Below, one piece after another: positions 55,896-64,000 of a stretch of 64,000 nt of DNA (the stretch's first letter is position 1; the number at the start of each line of letters is the position of its first letter). The notes under the pieces are model-generated. The model ran no database searches, was not told where the DNA came from, and worked only from the letters and a program-made list of their open reading frames with translations. Both the position numbers and the translations under genes were made by a program. The stretch is from contig NZ_JAUFQR010000001.1 in assembly GCF_030409875.1 (NCBI RefSeq), positions 3,534,001 through 3,598,000 on the forward strand, written 5' to 3'. This stretch comes from Chryseobacterium tructae. Its GTDB lineage: Bacteria; Bacteroidota; Bacteroidia; Flavobacteriales; Weeksellaceae.

Positions 55896-57566
55896 TTATC
55901 CAAATTTCTTCTTTCTCAGCCAGAAGAACAATCCTCCGATAAGACCAATAATAATCAATGGGAGTAATAAATTCAGCCATTGCCAAGTGGTTCTTTCTTC
56001 TTCTATTCTATGCCTGTCGAGAAGTCTTTCTTCGATATTTCTGTTTCTCAATTCCATTAGATTGCTGTCATCCAATAGATAATCAAGGGCGTTTCTAAGG
56101 AACTGTTCATTTCCGAACTGCTCGTTCGTCAGCATGTCTACTCCCAATGGAAGCGGTTTTCCTTTGATGACTTTATTTCGTCCTATATCTCCATCTGCAA
56201 TCACGATCATTTTATTTTCAGGACTTTCCGCTTTAAAGCCAGGATAAGATTTTCTTTCAATCCTTGAAGCATAAGCAGAATTAAATTTACCTTCCAGTGC
56301 TACTGCGAAAATCTTAGGAGTGCTTGGTTTTTCCATTTGTCCTAAGCTGTCTACCGTGGCAATTTCCTTCAGATCAACATAATTCGGAACCTGTTTCAGC
56401 AATGTTCTTTCACTGGATTCGAAAAGAACTTTTGTTTTGATATTCTTTCTTCCTCCCAATGTATCAATAGAAGTAGGAAATTCGAATTTTACAGGGTTGA
56501 TATTTTTAGTAACCGGATTATTATTTTCAGCAATTCCAAGAGGGAAATAAGGCCATGGCAAACTTGTATATTGTGGGTTTCCGCTCACTTCTCCTGTTAC
56601 CAGTCTTAATAAAGCAAATTTCTTTACATCTTTTACCAATGCATTGTTGATTCTTAATCCGTAGTTGAAGAAGAAATCAGTCATATTGATATCCACAGGG
56701 AAAGGCATTACTTTTTTAGATCTTGTCAGTGTATCCATTTCAGCATTTACGGCATCAATCATCCAGAGCGTTTTGCCACCGTTCATGATATATTGGTCAA
56801 GAATTACCTTTTCATTGTCTGTAAAAGCTTTTCTTGGCTTTGCAATCACGAGAGCACTCATTTGCTTCAATAAAGGTACATCTGCGGCAGTAAGCTCAAC
56901 TTGGTTTTTAGGAATAATAGGTCCTGCGTCATAATTTTCCATTGCAAGATGCACAAATCCTTGAAATTCATCAGGGCTCAGTTCGTCCTGATTAACCAAG
57001 ATTCCAATTTTTTTCTTTTTATCAGTTGCAATATTTTTAATGTTGGACACCAGGTTATATTCAAGACCTTCGATGGATCTTGTTAATTGCTGATCTGCAT
57101 CAATACCTGCTTGCTGTACAACCAGCGGAATAGAAACTCCGTCTTTATCATATTTTATAACTGCATACGGGAAAAGTGTGATTTGTGAAATTTTTCCATC
57201 CTTTATATCCGGAAGGATTGAGGGCTGCATTCCCATTGCCATCAAAGTATCCTGAGACATCTTTGTTTTAATAGGGTCGATGAATTTGAAATCGATCTTC
57301 GGGTTAATTTTTCTGAATTCCTCCAGCATAAATTTAGTTTCTCCCTGAAGTTGTTTAAAGCTCGCCGGAAAATCACCTTCAAGGTACACTTCTACGGTTA
57401 AAGGTTTTTTAACCGATTCCAATACTTTAATAGTGCTTTCAGAAAGCGTATATCTTTTTTCTTTGGTTAAATCCAGTCTGATTCCTGAATAGGTAAGAAT
57501 GATCACCAAAGGAATAATGGCAATTAAGAAAATTCCCAATGGAGATTTAGCATTGATCTTCTTCAT
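55896..57566 (-). CDS. gldG: Gliding motility ABC transporter auxiliary protein GldG
   Basis: This 556-residue protein has an N-terminal membrane anchor (GIFLIAIIPLVIILTYSGIRLDL), a large periplasmic domain (RYTLSESTIKVLESVKKPLTVEVYLEG; IAKPRKAFTDNEKVILDQYIMNGGKTLWMIDAV) and a C-terminal anchor (LLLPLIIIGLIGGLFFWLRKK). This order is that of GldG, which works with GldA and GldF in gliding. It starts 3 bases after the gldF stop codon; gldA is not in the window. Gliding ability itself cannot be judged from two genes. Confidence 0.92.
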   Translation of the reverse strand: MKKINAKSPLGIFLIAIIPLVIILTYSGIRLDLTKEKRYTLSESTIKVLESVKKPLTVEVYLEGDFPASFKQLQGETKFMLEEFRKINPKIDFKFIDPIKTKMSQDTLMAMGMQPSILPDIKDGKISQITLFPYAVIKYDKDGVSIPLVVQQAGIDADQQLTRSIEGLEYNLVSNIKNIATDKKKKIGILVNQDELSPDEFQGFVHLAMENYDAGPIIPKNQVELTAADVPLLKQMSALVIAKPRKAFTDNEKVILDQYIMNGGKTLWMIDAVNAEMDTLTRSKKVMPFPVDINMTDFFFNYGLRINNALVKDVKKFALLRLVTGEVSGNPQYTSLPWPYFPLGIAENNNPVTKNINPVKFEFPTSIDTLGGRKNIKTKVLFESSERTLLKQVPNYVDLKEIATVDSLGQMEKPSTPKIFAVALEGKFNSAYASRIERKSYPGFKAESPENKMIVIADGDIGRNKVIKGKPLPLGVDMLTNEQFGNEQFLRNALDYLLDDSNLMELRNRNIEERLLDRHRIEEERTTWQWLNLLLPLIIIGLIGGLFFWLRKKKFG

Positions 57567-57569
57567 AAT

Positions 57570-58298
57570 CTACTTCTTTTTGTTAATAAAATGATTAGAC
57601 AATACTAGGGATGCACCGATTACCAGAATAAAATAAGCAACATCCTTGAAATCGATAATTCCTCTTGTAAACCCAAGAAAATGTTGGTAAAACCCTATAT
57701 TCTGAAGGATAAAATCTGCACCACCTAAGAGTTTATAACTCGCCAGCTGTTCGATACCAAAATACATAATAAAGCAAATGAAAACTCCCAACAAATAAGC
57801 CATAATCTGATTCTGAGATAAAGAAGAAGCTAAAATTCCAACTCCGGAAAAAGCAGCGATTAAAATAATCAGCCCAATATAACTTCCAAAGGTCATCCCC
57901 ATATCAATATTACCTTCCGGAACTCCCAGCACATAAACTGTATACAGATAAATTAATGATGGAATCAGGCATAAAACCCCAACAATCCATACAGATAGAA
58001 ATTTTCCCCCTACCAATTCTGAAACCTTTAACGGCTGTGAAAACAACCAGTTTAATGTTCCCGTTTGCTGCTCTTCAGCAAAAGTTTTCATGGAAAGTGC
58101 GGGAATAATGAACATTAAAAGCCATGGAACCAGCACAAAATAGCTCTGCAGCGAAGCTGCTCCGATCTCAAAAATATTTGAATCGTTGTCGAAAAAGAAC
58201 AGAAAAAGAGTGGCGATCAAACTGAAGGCGGCAATAATTACCCATGCACTCCAGTTTCCAAAGTAACTCCAAAGTTCTTTCTTTAAAATTGCAATCAT
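57570..58298 (-). CDS. gldF: Gliding motility ABC transporter permease GldF
   Basis: This 242-residue permease has about six membrane segments, the N-terminal AILKKELWSYFGNWSAWVII, and the EEQQTGTLNWLFSQPLKVSELVGGKF motif of ABC-2 permeases in the first loop. The paired arrangement with gldG, 3 bases apart, identifies it as GldF. It forms a transporter with GldA, the ATPase, which is elsewhere. Confidence 0.92.
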   Translation of the reverse strand: MIAILKKELWSYFGNWSAWVIIAAFSLIATLFLFFFDNDSNIFEIGAASLQSYFVLVPWLLMFIIPALSMKTFAEEQQTGTLNWLFSQPLKVSELVGGKFLSVWIVGVLCLIPSLIYLYTVYVLGVPEGNIDMGMTFGSYIGLIILIAAFSGVGILASSLSQNQIMAYLLGVFICFIMYFGIEQLASYKLLGGADFILQNIGFYQHFLGFTRGIIDFKDVAYFILVIGASLVLSNHFINKKK

Positions 58299-58362
58299 AG
58301 TTTTTTAGTAAAATGTAAAAAGTAAATAGGTATAAAACACACCTGCTCATTTACTTAAACAA

Positions 58363-58914
58363 TTATTTGTTTTTTTTATTCTTATTAACAAGTTTTACGG
58401 TCATCATAATCAGAAATACAAGAACGAAAAATCCTGCAATTAATTGCCACCAGTACTCAAGTACCATAGATTTTAGAATTACGGTAAACACCACCAGAAA
58501 TAAAATAAAGGTCGCTATTTCATTGGCCTGTCTCAATTTGATGTTGGCCGTTTCCAAAGTATTGCCATTTAATGCTTTTAATTGTAGCACTTTTTTCCAG
58601 CACCAATAATGATAAATGGCAAGCCCGATCAGGAAGGTAAGCTTCAAATGAAACCATCCCATCTTCATCAGTCCCGGATTTAAAAAGATCATAACCAATC
58701 CACATATTGCCATGATCACTCCGGCAGGCACGGTGATAATATTCCACAGCCTTCTGGCCATAAATGTATACTGCTCCCTCAGAATTTTCTTCTTTTCTTC
58801 AGGAAATTCGTCGGTATCCTTATAATAAACAAAGATTCTTACGAGATAAAAGACTCCCGCAAAGTAGCTTACCATAAAAATAATGTGCAGCGCTTTGATG
58901 ATTGTATAAAGCAT
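58363..58914 (-). CDS. CopD/HemJ-like membrane protein
   Basis: This 183-residue protein has four or five membrane helices. The pattern of HemJ-like protoporphyrinogen oxidases is seen: IIKALHIIFMVSYFAGVFYLVRIFVYY at the start, and WFHLKLTFLIGLAIYHYWC, with the conserved His and Arg. HemJ oxidises protoporphyrinogen IX in heme synthesis; CopD-type relatives differ in function, so the assignment is probable only. A heme biosynthesis role would fit the heme locus 13 kb away, but no direct link exists. Confidence 0.75.
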   Translation of the reverse strand: MLYTIIKALHIIFMVSYFAGVFYLVRIFVYYKDTDEFPEEKKKILREQYTFMARRLWNIITVPAGVIMAICGLVMIFLNPGLMKMGWFHLKLTFLIGLAIYHYWCWKKVLQLKALNGNTLETANIKLRQANEIATFILFLVVFTVILKSMVLEYWWQLIAGFFVLVFLIMMTVKLVNKNKKNK

Positions 58915-59037
58915 TCAGAAAAAATTAACAGCAAAGATAAGCTTATTATATAATTTTTAAAAATAATTTTCTTTTGATTGGGAAAAGCTACTATTCGGAT
59001 CAAAAGTTTTAAAAAAATACAGCTATATAAAAAAATA

Positions 59038-59073
59038 CTTCGGCTCGGGGCAGCGAAGCTGCCCGAGCCGAAG
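59038..59073 (-). terminator. Terminator of kbl
   Basis: The palindrome CTTCGGCTCGGG-G-CAGC / GCTG-CCCGAGCCGAAG, with one bulged G, is followed by TATTTTTTT on the minus strand, 34 bases after the kbl stop. Confidence 0.85.
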
Positions 59074-59106
59074 ATTATATTGTATTGATTGTATTCAACT
59101 CAAAAA

Positions 59107-60303
59107 TTAAGAGATCACTCCCAATTCTTTTCCTACCTTTTCAAAAGCAGCAATGGCTTTATCCAAATGCTCTTTTGTATGAGCAGCAGATAATTGAACT
59201 CTGATTCTTGCTTTTCCTTTTGGTACTACAGGGTAGAAGAATCCAATTACATAGATTCCTTCATCCATTAGTTTTTCAGCCATTTTCTGAGAAAGTGGTG
59301 CATCATAAAGCATTACCGGAACAATAGCAGCATCTCCATCAGGAATATCAAAGCCTTTAGCTTTCATTTCTGTTCTGAAATAGTCTGCATTTTCCATTAC
59401 CTGATCACGAAGGGAAGTATCATCAGAAATCATATCCAATACCTTCAAAGCAGCTCCTACAATCCCTGGCGCTAATGAGTTCGAGAATAAATAAGGACGA
59501 GAACGCTGTCTCAGCATATCAATGATCTCTTTTTTACCCGAAGTAAACCCTCCTAAAGCACCTCCTAAAGCTTTTCCTAATGTAGAAGTAATAATATCTA
59601 CTCTACCCATTACTTCATTCGCTTCGTGCGTTCCTCTTCCTGTTTTCCCGATAAATCCGGTGGCATGAGAATCATCAACCATTACCAATGCATCATATTT
59701 ATCTGCAAGATCACAAACTCCTTTCAGATCCGCTACAATTCCATCCATAGAGAACACTCCATCCGTTACAATAATTTTGAAACGGTGATTCTTTTCTGAA
59801 GCAGCGATTAACTGTGCTTCAAGATCCGCCATATTGTTGTTCTTATAACGGTATCTTGCTGCTTTACAAAGACGTACTCCATCAATAATGGAAGCATGGT
59901 TCAACTCATCTGAAATAATAGCATCTTCTTCAGTAAATAAAGGCTCAAAAACACCACCATTAGCATCAAAAGCTGCTGCGTAAAGAATCGTATCCTCAAG
60001 TCCTAAGAAATCAGCGATCTTTTTTTCTAAATCTTTGTGAATATCCTGAGTTCCACAGATGAAACGTACAGATGACATTCCATACCCATGAGACTGAATC
60101 ATATCCTGAGAAGCTTTCATTACCTCTGCATTGTTGGATAATCCAAGATAATTATTCGCACAGAAGTTCAAAAGCTTTTTTCCATTTGCTTCTATTTCTG
60201 CACTCTGTTGAGAAGTGATGATTCTTTCTCTTTTGTAAAGTCCGTCGTTCTCAATATTTTGAAGTTCGTTCTGTAAATGTTGTAGGTATTTTTCAGAAAT
60301 CAT
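59107..60303 (-). CDS. kbl: Glycine C-acetyltransferase (2-amino-3-ketobutyrate CoA ligase)
   Basis: This 398-residue PLP enzyme of the alpha-oxoamine synthase family has [12 protein letters not shown], the substrate loop [31 protein letters not shown] and the PLP Lys in [14 protein letters not shown]. The Kbl subtype is supported by [10 protein letters not shown] and [16 protein letters not shown]. It splits 2-amino-3-oxobutyrate to glycine and acetyl-CoA in threonine degradation. It lies divergent from the JmjC gene. No threonine dehydrogenase gene is adjacent. Confidence 0.93.
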   Translation of the reverse strand: MISEKYLQHLQNELQNIENDGLYKRERIITSQQSAEIEANGKKLLNFCANNYLGLSNNAEVMKASQDMIQSHGYGMSSVRFICGTQDIHKDLEKKIADFLGLEDTILYAAAFDANGGVFEPLFTEEDAIISDELNHASIIDGVRLCKAARYRYKNNNMADLEAQLIAASEKNHRFKIIVTDGVFSMDGIVADLKGVCDLADKYDALVMVDDSHATGFIGKTGRGTHEANEVMGRVDIITSTLGKALGGALGGFTSGKKEIIDMLRQRSRPYLFSNSLAPGIVGAALKVLDMISDDTSLRDQVMENADYFRTEMKAKGFDIPDGDAAIVPVMLYDAPLSQKMAEKLMDEGIYVIGFFYPVVPKGKARIRVQLSAAHTKEHLDKAIAAFEKVGKELGVIS

Positions 60304-60407
60304 TTTTAGTAATTTTTTAGATGTGCTAATTTACTAAAAAGGCAGTAAAATAAAACCTTTTATAAGCTTAATTCTAAAATTTGATCTTCAGGTTCTTTTT
60401 TAACATT

Positions 60408-60434
60408 ATTAGTCTACTAATTTAGTAGGATAAT
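60408..60434 (+). promoter_or_regulatory. Rrf2-type palindromic site before the JmjC gene
   Basis: AGTCTACTAATTTAGTAGG with ATT and ATAAT flanks (full 27 bp at these coordinates) matches 48831-48857 at 25 of 27 positions. It lies 3 bases upstream of the -7 box at 60438-60445, the position expected for a repressor site. Confidence 0.62.
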
Positions 60435-60437
60435 ATT

Positions 60438-60445
60438 TATATTTG
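60438..60445 (+). promoter_or_regulatory. -7 element of the JmjC gene
   Basis: TATATTTG is a perfect TAnnTTTG, 16 bases before the ATG at 60462. Confidence 0.6.
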
Positions 60446-60461
60446 TTTAAAATTTCTGAAT

Positions 60462-61340
60462 ATGCAATTGATTCCAGTAAAGAAAACAAAGAAACTCGTT
60501 TCAAGAAACTTTATCAATAACCACATGAAACCTCAGATCCCTGTCATTATCGAAGATTTTGTAGATCCTGAAAGCCCGGCATTTCAAAAGTGGAACTATG
60601 AATATTTCAAAGAAATAGCAGGCAGTCAAAAAGTAGACATCTATGGCAGTGAAATGGATTCTATGGACAGAGTGGCGAGCCAGCCTATTGCACAGACTAC
60701 TTTTTCTGAATATCTTGATCTGATAGACTCTAGCCCTACTGAACATCGACTGTTTTTATTTAATCTATTAAGCATAAAACCAGAACTCAAAAATGATATT
60801 ATCTACAATGATGTTACCAATGGTAAAATATTAAAATGGCTCCCTTTCATGTTTTTCGGTGGCCAGGGCTCTGCTACCAGAAATCATATTGACATTGATA
60901 TGTCTCACGTTTTCATCACCCAATTTGAGGGCATTAAACGAATCTGGTTATTTCCCTGGGAACAATCTGACCTGATGTATAAACTGCCTTATAATTTCCA
61001 TAGCTTGCCTAATATTAAAAATCCGGACTATAGACAATATCCTGCCTTACTTTACCTAAATGGCTATGAGGCCGTTCTCCATCCCGGTGAAACATTATAC
61101 ATTCCATCCGGATGGTGGCATTATATACAATATGAAACCGGAGGATATTCCATATCGGTAAGAGCGCTGCCATCAAGCGCACTTGAAAAATGGCGTGGAT
61201 TTAAAAACCTTGTTATTACACGAAATTTTGATAATATCATGCGAAATCTATTTAAAGAAAAGTGGTTCAAATACAAGATAAAAATAGCCAATAAAAGAGG
61301 TGCAAAAGCTTTCAGTAAACAAAAAAGCTTTCAAATTTGA
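60462..61340 (+). CDS. Cupin/JmjC-like 2-oxoglutarate-dependent oxygenase
   Basis: This 292-residue protein has the cupin_8/JmjC pattern: FINNHMKPQIPVIIEDFV at the start, the iron-binding HxD of RNHIDIDMSHVFI, and the distal His in YIPSGWWHYIQYETGG. These enzymes hydroxylate proteins or small molecules using Fe(II) and 2-oxoglutarate. The substrate is unknown. It has a clear promoter with an overlapping Rrf2-type site, which suggests sulfur-, iron- or redox-linked control. Its last codons form the terminator stem. Confidence 0.85.
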   Translation: MQLIPVKKTKKLVSRNFINNHMKPQIPVIIEDFVDPESPAFQKWNYEYFKEIAGSQKVDIYGSEMDSMDRVASQPIAQTTFSEYLDLIDSSPTEHRLFLFNLLSIKPELKNDIIYNDVTNGKILKWLPFMFFGGQGSATRNHIDIDMSHVFITQFEGIKRIWLFPWEQSDLMYKLPYNFHSLPNIKNPDYRQYPALLYLNGYEAVLHPGETLYIPSGWWHYIQYETGGYSISVRALPSSALEKWRGFKNLVITRNFDNIMRNLFKEKWFKYKIKIANKRGAKAFSKQKSFQI

Positions 61341-61349
61341 AAGCTTTTA
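61322..61349. terminator. Bidirectional terminator
   Basis: AAAAGCTTTCAAA/TTTGAAAGCTTTT forms a perfect hairpin overlapping the JmjC stop codon. It also lies 18 bases after the stop of the convergent M1 peptidase gene. Confidence 0.8.
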
Positions 61350-61367
61350 TATGATATTAAACAGTAT

Positions 61368-63302
61368 TTAATGTTTAATGAACTTCATATGTTTTTCATT
61401 CACTGTAAAAATATAGGCTCCAGGAGTAAGTTCCCCAATCGGTATTGCCTTACCAGGTTTGAATACTGATTTTCTGATCAATTTTCCATCAATCCCATGA
61501 ATAGAATATTCTGTTTCTTTATCAATCCCTTTTAGGTAAAGCTCATTTTTGGCAGGATTAGGATATAAAGCAAAACCATCTTTTTCTATTTCAGAAATAC
61601 TCAAACTATTATCCTGAGCCACAGTAGAGTTCTTTTCTAAAATCTGATATTCATAATTAAACTGAATATTGACTATAGGAAACGATATACTTTCATTAAA
61701 ATATTGGTTATTGAAAGAATTATTCAGTACTAAATAAGCAGTCTGACCACCTGTTCCAGTGATTTTTACCGGTAATGGCAGTTCAAAAAAGCTAACTGTA
61801 GGACTACTTTGTGTCTGAGACACTTTAAAGGTAAGCTGAGTTCCCGTTTGTTTCCATTTTATGGCATAGGTTGGATATCCTTCTCTATATACCCAGTCAT
61901 TGAAGAATTCTGTAAAATCTTTTCCTGTAGACTGAAGTAAAGAAGCTTTGAAATCTTCTGTTTTAACGTAATTGTAGGCCAGTGCTGGTCTTGCATGATA
62001 CTCTTTAAGTGCCTGATAAAAAGCATTGTCTCCCAAGATCCATTTTACCATTCTTAAAATATAACCTCCTTTAGCATAAGATAATCTGCTGTCAAAAATT
62101 CTATTTTCATTATTAAGTTCCGCATCCGGAACATAAATAGTCCCTCCTACACTACTGGTAATATAGTTAATTTGACCATTCAGATAATTCATGAACTCAC
62201 TATTGGTCATGATCAACTTTTCATTGGCTAAGTGCTCTCCAAAAGTAGCAAAACCTTCATTCAGCCATATATCATTCCATTTTCCACAAGTGACTTTATC
62301 TCCAAACCACTGATGAGTAAGTTCATGAGCAATAAGACCTTTAGTCCATCCACTCATGGAAGACATGGTCTGATGCTCCATTCCTCCTCCATTCAGGTAT
62401 TCCATATGTCCATATTTTTCATTACGGAAAGGATAAAGGCCGAAATAGGTTTCAAAAGTCTCCATTATTTGTTTTGTCCATTCAATAGTGGAGACCTTAA
62501 CTGGATCTCCAGCTGTTCCCGGATAAATATAATTAACAAATGGAAATGGAGGATTTCCGATTGTAGAATTTTGCTTAGCAAAATTGGTAATAGATAATGC
62601 TATAAGATAAGCCGCAGTAGGATACATCGTCCTCCAAAAGGTAAGCTTCGTCCCGGTAGTTGGCGATATGATTTCAGACATTAGTTTTCCATTAGCTGCA
62701 ACACTATATTGAGAAGGTGTCGTAATTTTAAAATCAAATCTTTCAATCTTATCATTCAGACTTTGTTTGGTTGGAAACCAATCTTGTGCTCCATAAGGTT
62801 CACTTAAGGTAGAAAAAACGGGGATTCCGGCTCCTTGAGTTCCTACCATAACCGTATTATCTGATGGGTCTGGAGAGCCTGAATAATGAATAGTCAATGA
62901 GTCCAGAGTGCTTGCAGAAATAGAAGTTGGAAAATCTATTTTAATTTCTTTAGTAGGCAACTGTTGAAACGGAATACTGTTTCCATGGTATTGTACCTGA
63001 GAAACCGTCAGAATATTGGAAAGATCAAAATAAATACTTCCCATGTTTTGATTCGTTTTAAAATGAGAAGTCACAGATCCTGATACAGAATTAACAGCAG
63101 GATTAATATTTAAATCCATCCTTTGATACTGTAGATCATAATTCAGAGTATTAGGGTTGATATTCCCGACTGGCATTTTCTTGGCAAAAGATTTCATTTC
63201 TTTTTTCACCAAACCTTTCATTTCGATATTATGATCCTGTTTTTGGCCATAAACCTGCTGAGTGATCAAAAAACTCAGCATCAGAAGGTACATTTTTTTC
63301 AT
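61368..63302 (-). CDS. Secreted M1 family metallopeptidase with T9SS sorting domain
   Basis: The product is about 644 residues from ATG 63302, where the signal peptide reads KKMYLLMLSFLITQQVYGQ; an upstream in-frame ATG (63350) would place 16 extra codons over a terminator. The aminopeptidase core has GGGMEHQTMSS (substrate Glu) and the zinc site HELTHQWFGDKVTC plus NEGFATFGEH. The C-terminus is a T9SS type A tail (ALYPNPAKNELYLKG, TPGAYIFTVNEKHMKFIKH), so it acts outside the cell. Peptide substrates are unknown. Divergent members cleave host peptides, but that cannot be inferred. Confidence 0.92.
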   Translation of the reverse strand: MKKMYLLMLSFLITQQVYGQKQDHNIEMKGLVKKEMKSFAKKMPVGNINPNTLNYDLQYQRMDLNINPAVNSVSGSVTSHFKTNQNMGSIYFDLSNILTVSQVQYHGNSIPFQQLPTKEIKIDFPTSISASTLDSLTIHYSGSPDPSDNTVMVGTQGAGIPVFSTLSEPYGAQDWFPTKQSLNDKIERFDFKITTPSQYSVAANGKLMSEIISPTTGTKLTFWRTMYPTAAYLIALSITNFAKQNSTIGNPPFPFVNYIYPGTAGDPVKVSTIEWTKQIMETFETYFGLYPFRNEKYGHMEYLNGGGMEHQTMSSMSGWTKGLIAHELTHQWFGDKVTCGKWNDIWLNEGFATFGEHLANEKLIMTNSEFMNYLNGQINYITSSVGGTIYVPDAELNNENRIFDSRLSYAKGGYILRMVKWILGDNAFYQALKEYHARPALAYNYVKTEDFKASLLQSTGKDFTEFFNDWVYREGYPTYAIKWKQTGTQLTFKVSQTQSSPTVSFFELPLPVKITGTGGQTAYLVLNNSFNNQYFNESISFPIVNIQFNYEYQILEKNSTVAQDNSLSISEIEKDGFALYPNPAKNELYLKGIDKETEYSIHGIDGKLIRKSVFKPGKAIPIGELTPGAYIFTVNEKHMKFIKH

Positions 63303-63333
63303 ATGCAGGGATATTGTATTCTTCAAATATAAA

Positions 63334-63366
63334 AAAAACCTCTTAATCATTGATTAAAAGGTTTTT
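63334..63366 (-). terminator. Terminator of dacB
   Basis: On the minus strand AAAAACCTTTTAATC/GATTAAGAGGTTTTT with a 3-base loop and T run follows the dacB stop by 23 bases. It lies 32 bases before the M1 peptidase start. Confidence 0.8.
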
Positions 63367-63389
63367 ATAATATATAAAATAAACTGCTT

Positions 63390-64000
63390 CTAAAGATCCA
63401 GCGCTGGTTCAAGAATCTTCTCCATTCTTTTCTTCACCATATCCACTGATCCTGAGTAATTATTAACCATCAAAGAGAAAACTAACGTTTTACCGGAATT
63501 GGTTTTCAGATACCCAGCCAATGTCTTCACTTTATTTAAAGTTCCCGTTTTTGCAAAAACCTGTCCGTTTCCAGTTCCAAGGAACATTCTTTTCAATGTT
63601 CCAGACTGTCCGCCAATAGGTAAAGACGTCAAATAAGATCTGTAATATTTTTCATCCATTAAAGAAGTCAAAAACTTCACCTGAGAAATTGGAGTTACAT
63701 TATTACTTCTTGAAAGCCCGCTTCCGTCTATATAATTCAGACCCAACATATCAAACCGGCGTCTTTCAAATGCTCAGTCACTACCATTCTTCCTGATTCG
63801 GATGTTTGATCACCCAATCTCTGAAATCCAACTGTCTTTAACAACGCTTCTGCTAATGAATTATCACTATGCTGATTGGTATAATAAATAATATCACCTA
63901 AAGTTGGAGATTTGTATACAGAGATCATTTTTCTATTCTCTGGCGCCGCATCTGTCATTTTAGGAAGTACTTTTCCGGTAACAGCAATTCCACTTTTTAC
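63390..64000 (-). CDS. dacB: D-alanyl-D-alanine carboxypeptidase/endopeptidase PBP4, 3' part (frame broken once)
   Basis: The frame is open to the window end, so the N-terminal part lies outside. The protein cuts peptidoglycan cross-links in the periplasm. The SxN motif is HSDNSLAEALLKTVG and the KTG motif is QVFAKTGTLNKVKTLAGYL; LNYIDGSGLSRSNNVTP is also typical. The first segment ends out of frame after LKDAGLICWV; adding one T in the AAA/TTT run near 63753-63755 restores LKDAGFDMLGLNYIDGSG. The start of the protein cannot be judged. Confidence 0.88.

Overview
The window is AT-rich bacterial DNA from a member of the Flavobacteriia, most likely Chryseobacterium or a close relative in the Weeksellaceae. 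Four points support this: promoters follow the Bacteroidota pattern (a TTG or TTTG box, then TAnnTTTG) and starts lack Shine-Dalgarno sequences; several secreted proteins end in type IX secretion (T9SS) sorting domains; gliding genes gldF and gldG are present; and one gene encodes a protein-glutaminase that matches the Chryseobacterium proteolyticum enzyme as I remember it. I saw no tRNA, rRNA, CRISPR array, insertion sequence or prophage.

Layout. 1-9.5 kb: the 3' part of gamma-glutamyltranspeptidase, a DctA-type carrier, a lipid kinase, a lipoprotein and a tandem pair of DUF3857/transglutaminase-like secreted proteins. 9.5-19.2 kb: gyrB, cytochrome bd oxidase cydAB, a T9SS delta-60 repeat protein and lysS. 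19.3-22.1 kb: rlmF, a small cytochrome c, small lipoproteins and a cupin protein. 22.2-30.7 kb: a complete trp operon (leader peptide with three adjacent Trp codons, attenuator, trpE-G-D-C-F, a GNAT gene, trpB-A), then lipB. 31-32.4 kb: protein-glutaminase followed by a small lipoprotein that resembles its propeptide. 32.4-36.6 kb: an SDR, a nitroreductase-ohrR-ohr peroxide cluster with an operator inside its promoter, a GH19 chitinase and an exported deformylase-like protein. 36.9-47.2 kb: a heme acquisition locus (ChaN-like, HemS, methyltransferase, ABC transporter, HmuY lipoprotein, TonB receptor) and a divergent T9SS-secreted HmuY-like protein. 47.4-55.9 kb: an Rrf2 regulator and TauE exporter, small uncharacterised genes, a PI-PLC-like protein, a serine hydrolase and an HTH gene. 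55.9-64 kb: gldG, gldF, a HemJ-like protein, kbl, a JmjC-like oxygenase, an M1 peptidase and the 3' part of dacB.

Ten reading-frame breaks in nine otherwise conserved genes are each repaired by adding a single base, usually in a short homopolymer run. This points to deletion-biased sequencing error rather than gene decay, so those genes are annotated across the break. The most interesting biological signals are: the protein-glutaminase with its propeptide-like neighbour; two 54-bp repeats with matching dyad arms at the heme receptor and secreted HmuY-like genes; a 27-bp Rrf2-type site shared by the TauE operon and the JmjC gene 11.5 kb away; an exported deformylase homologue with Asp in place of the metal-binding Cys; and the trp attenuator.
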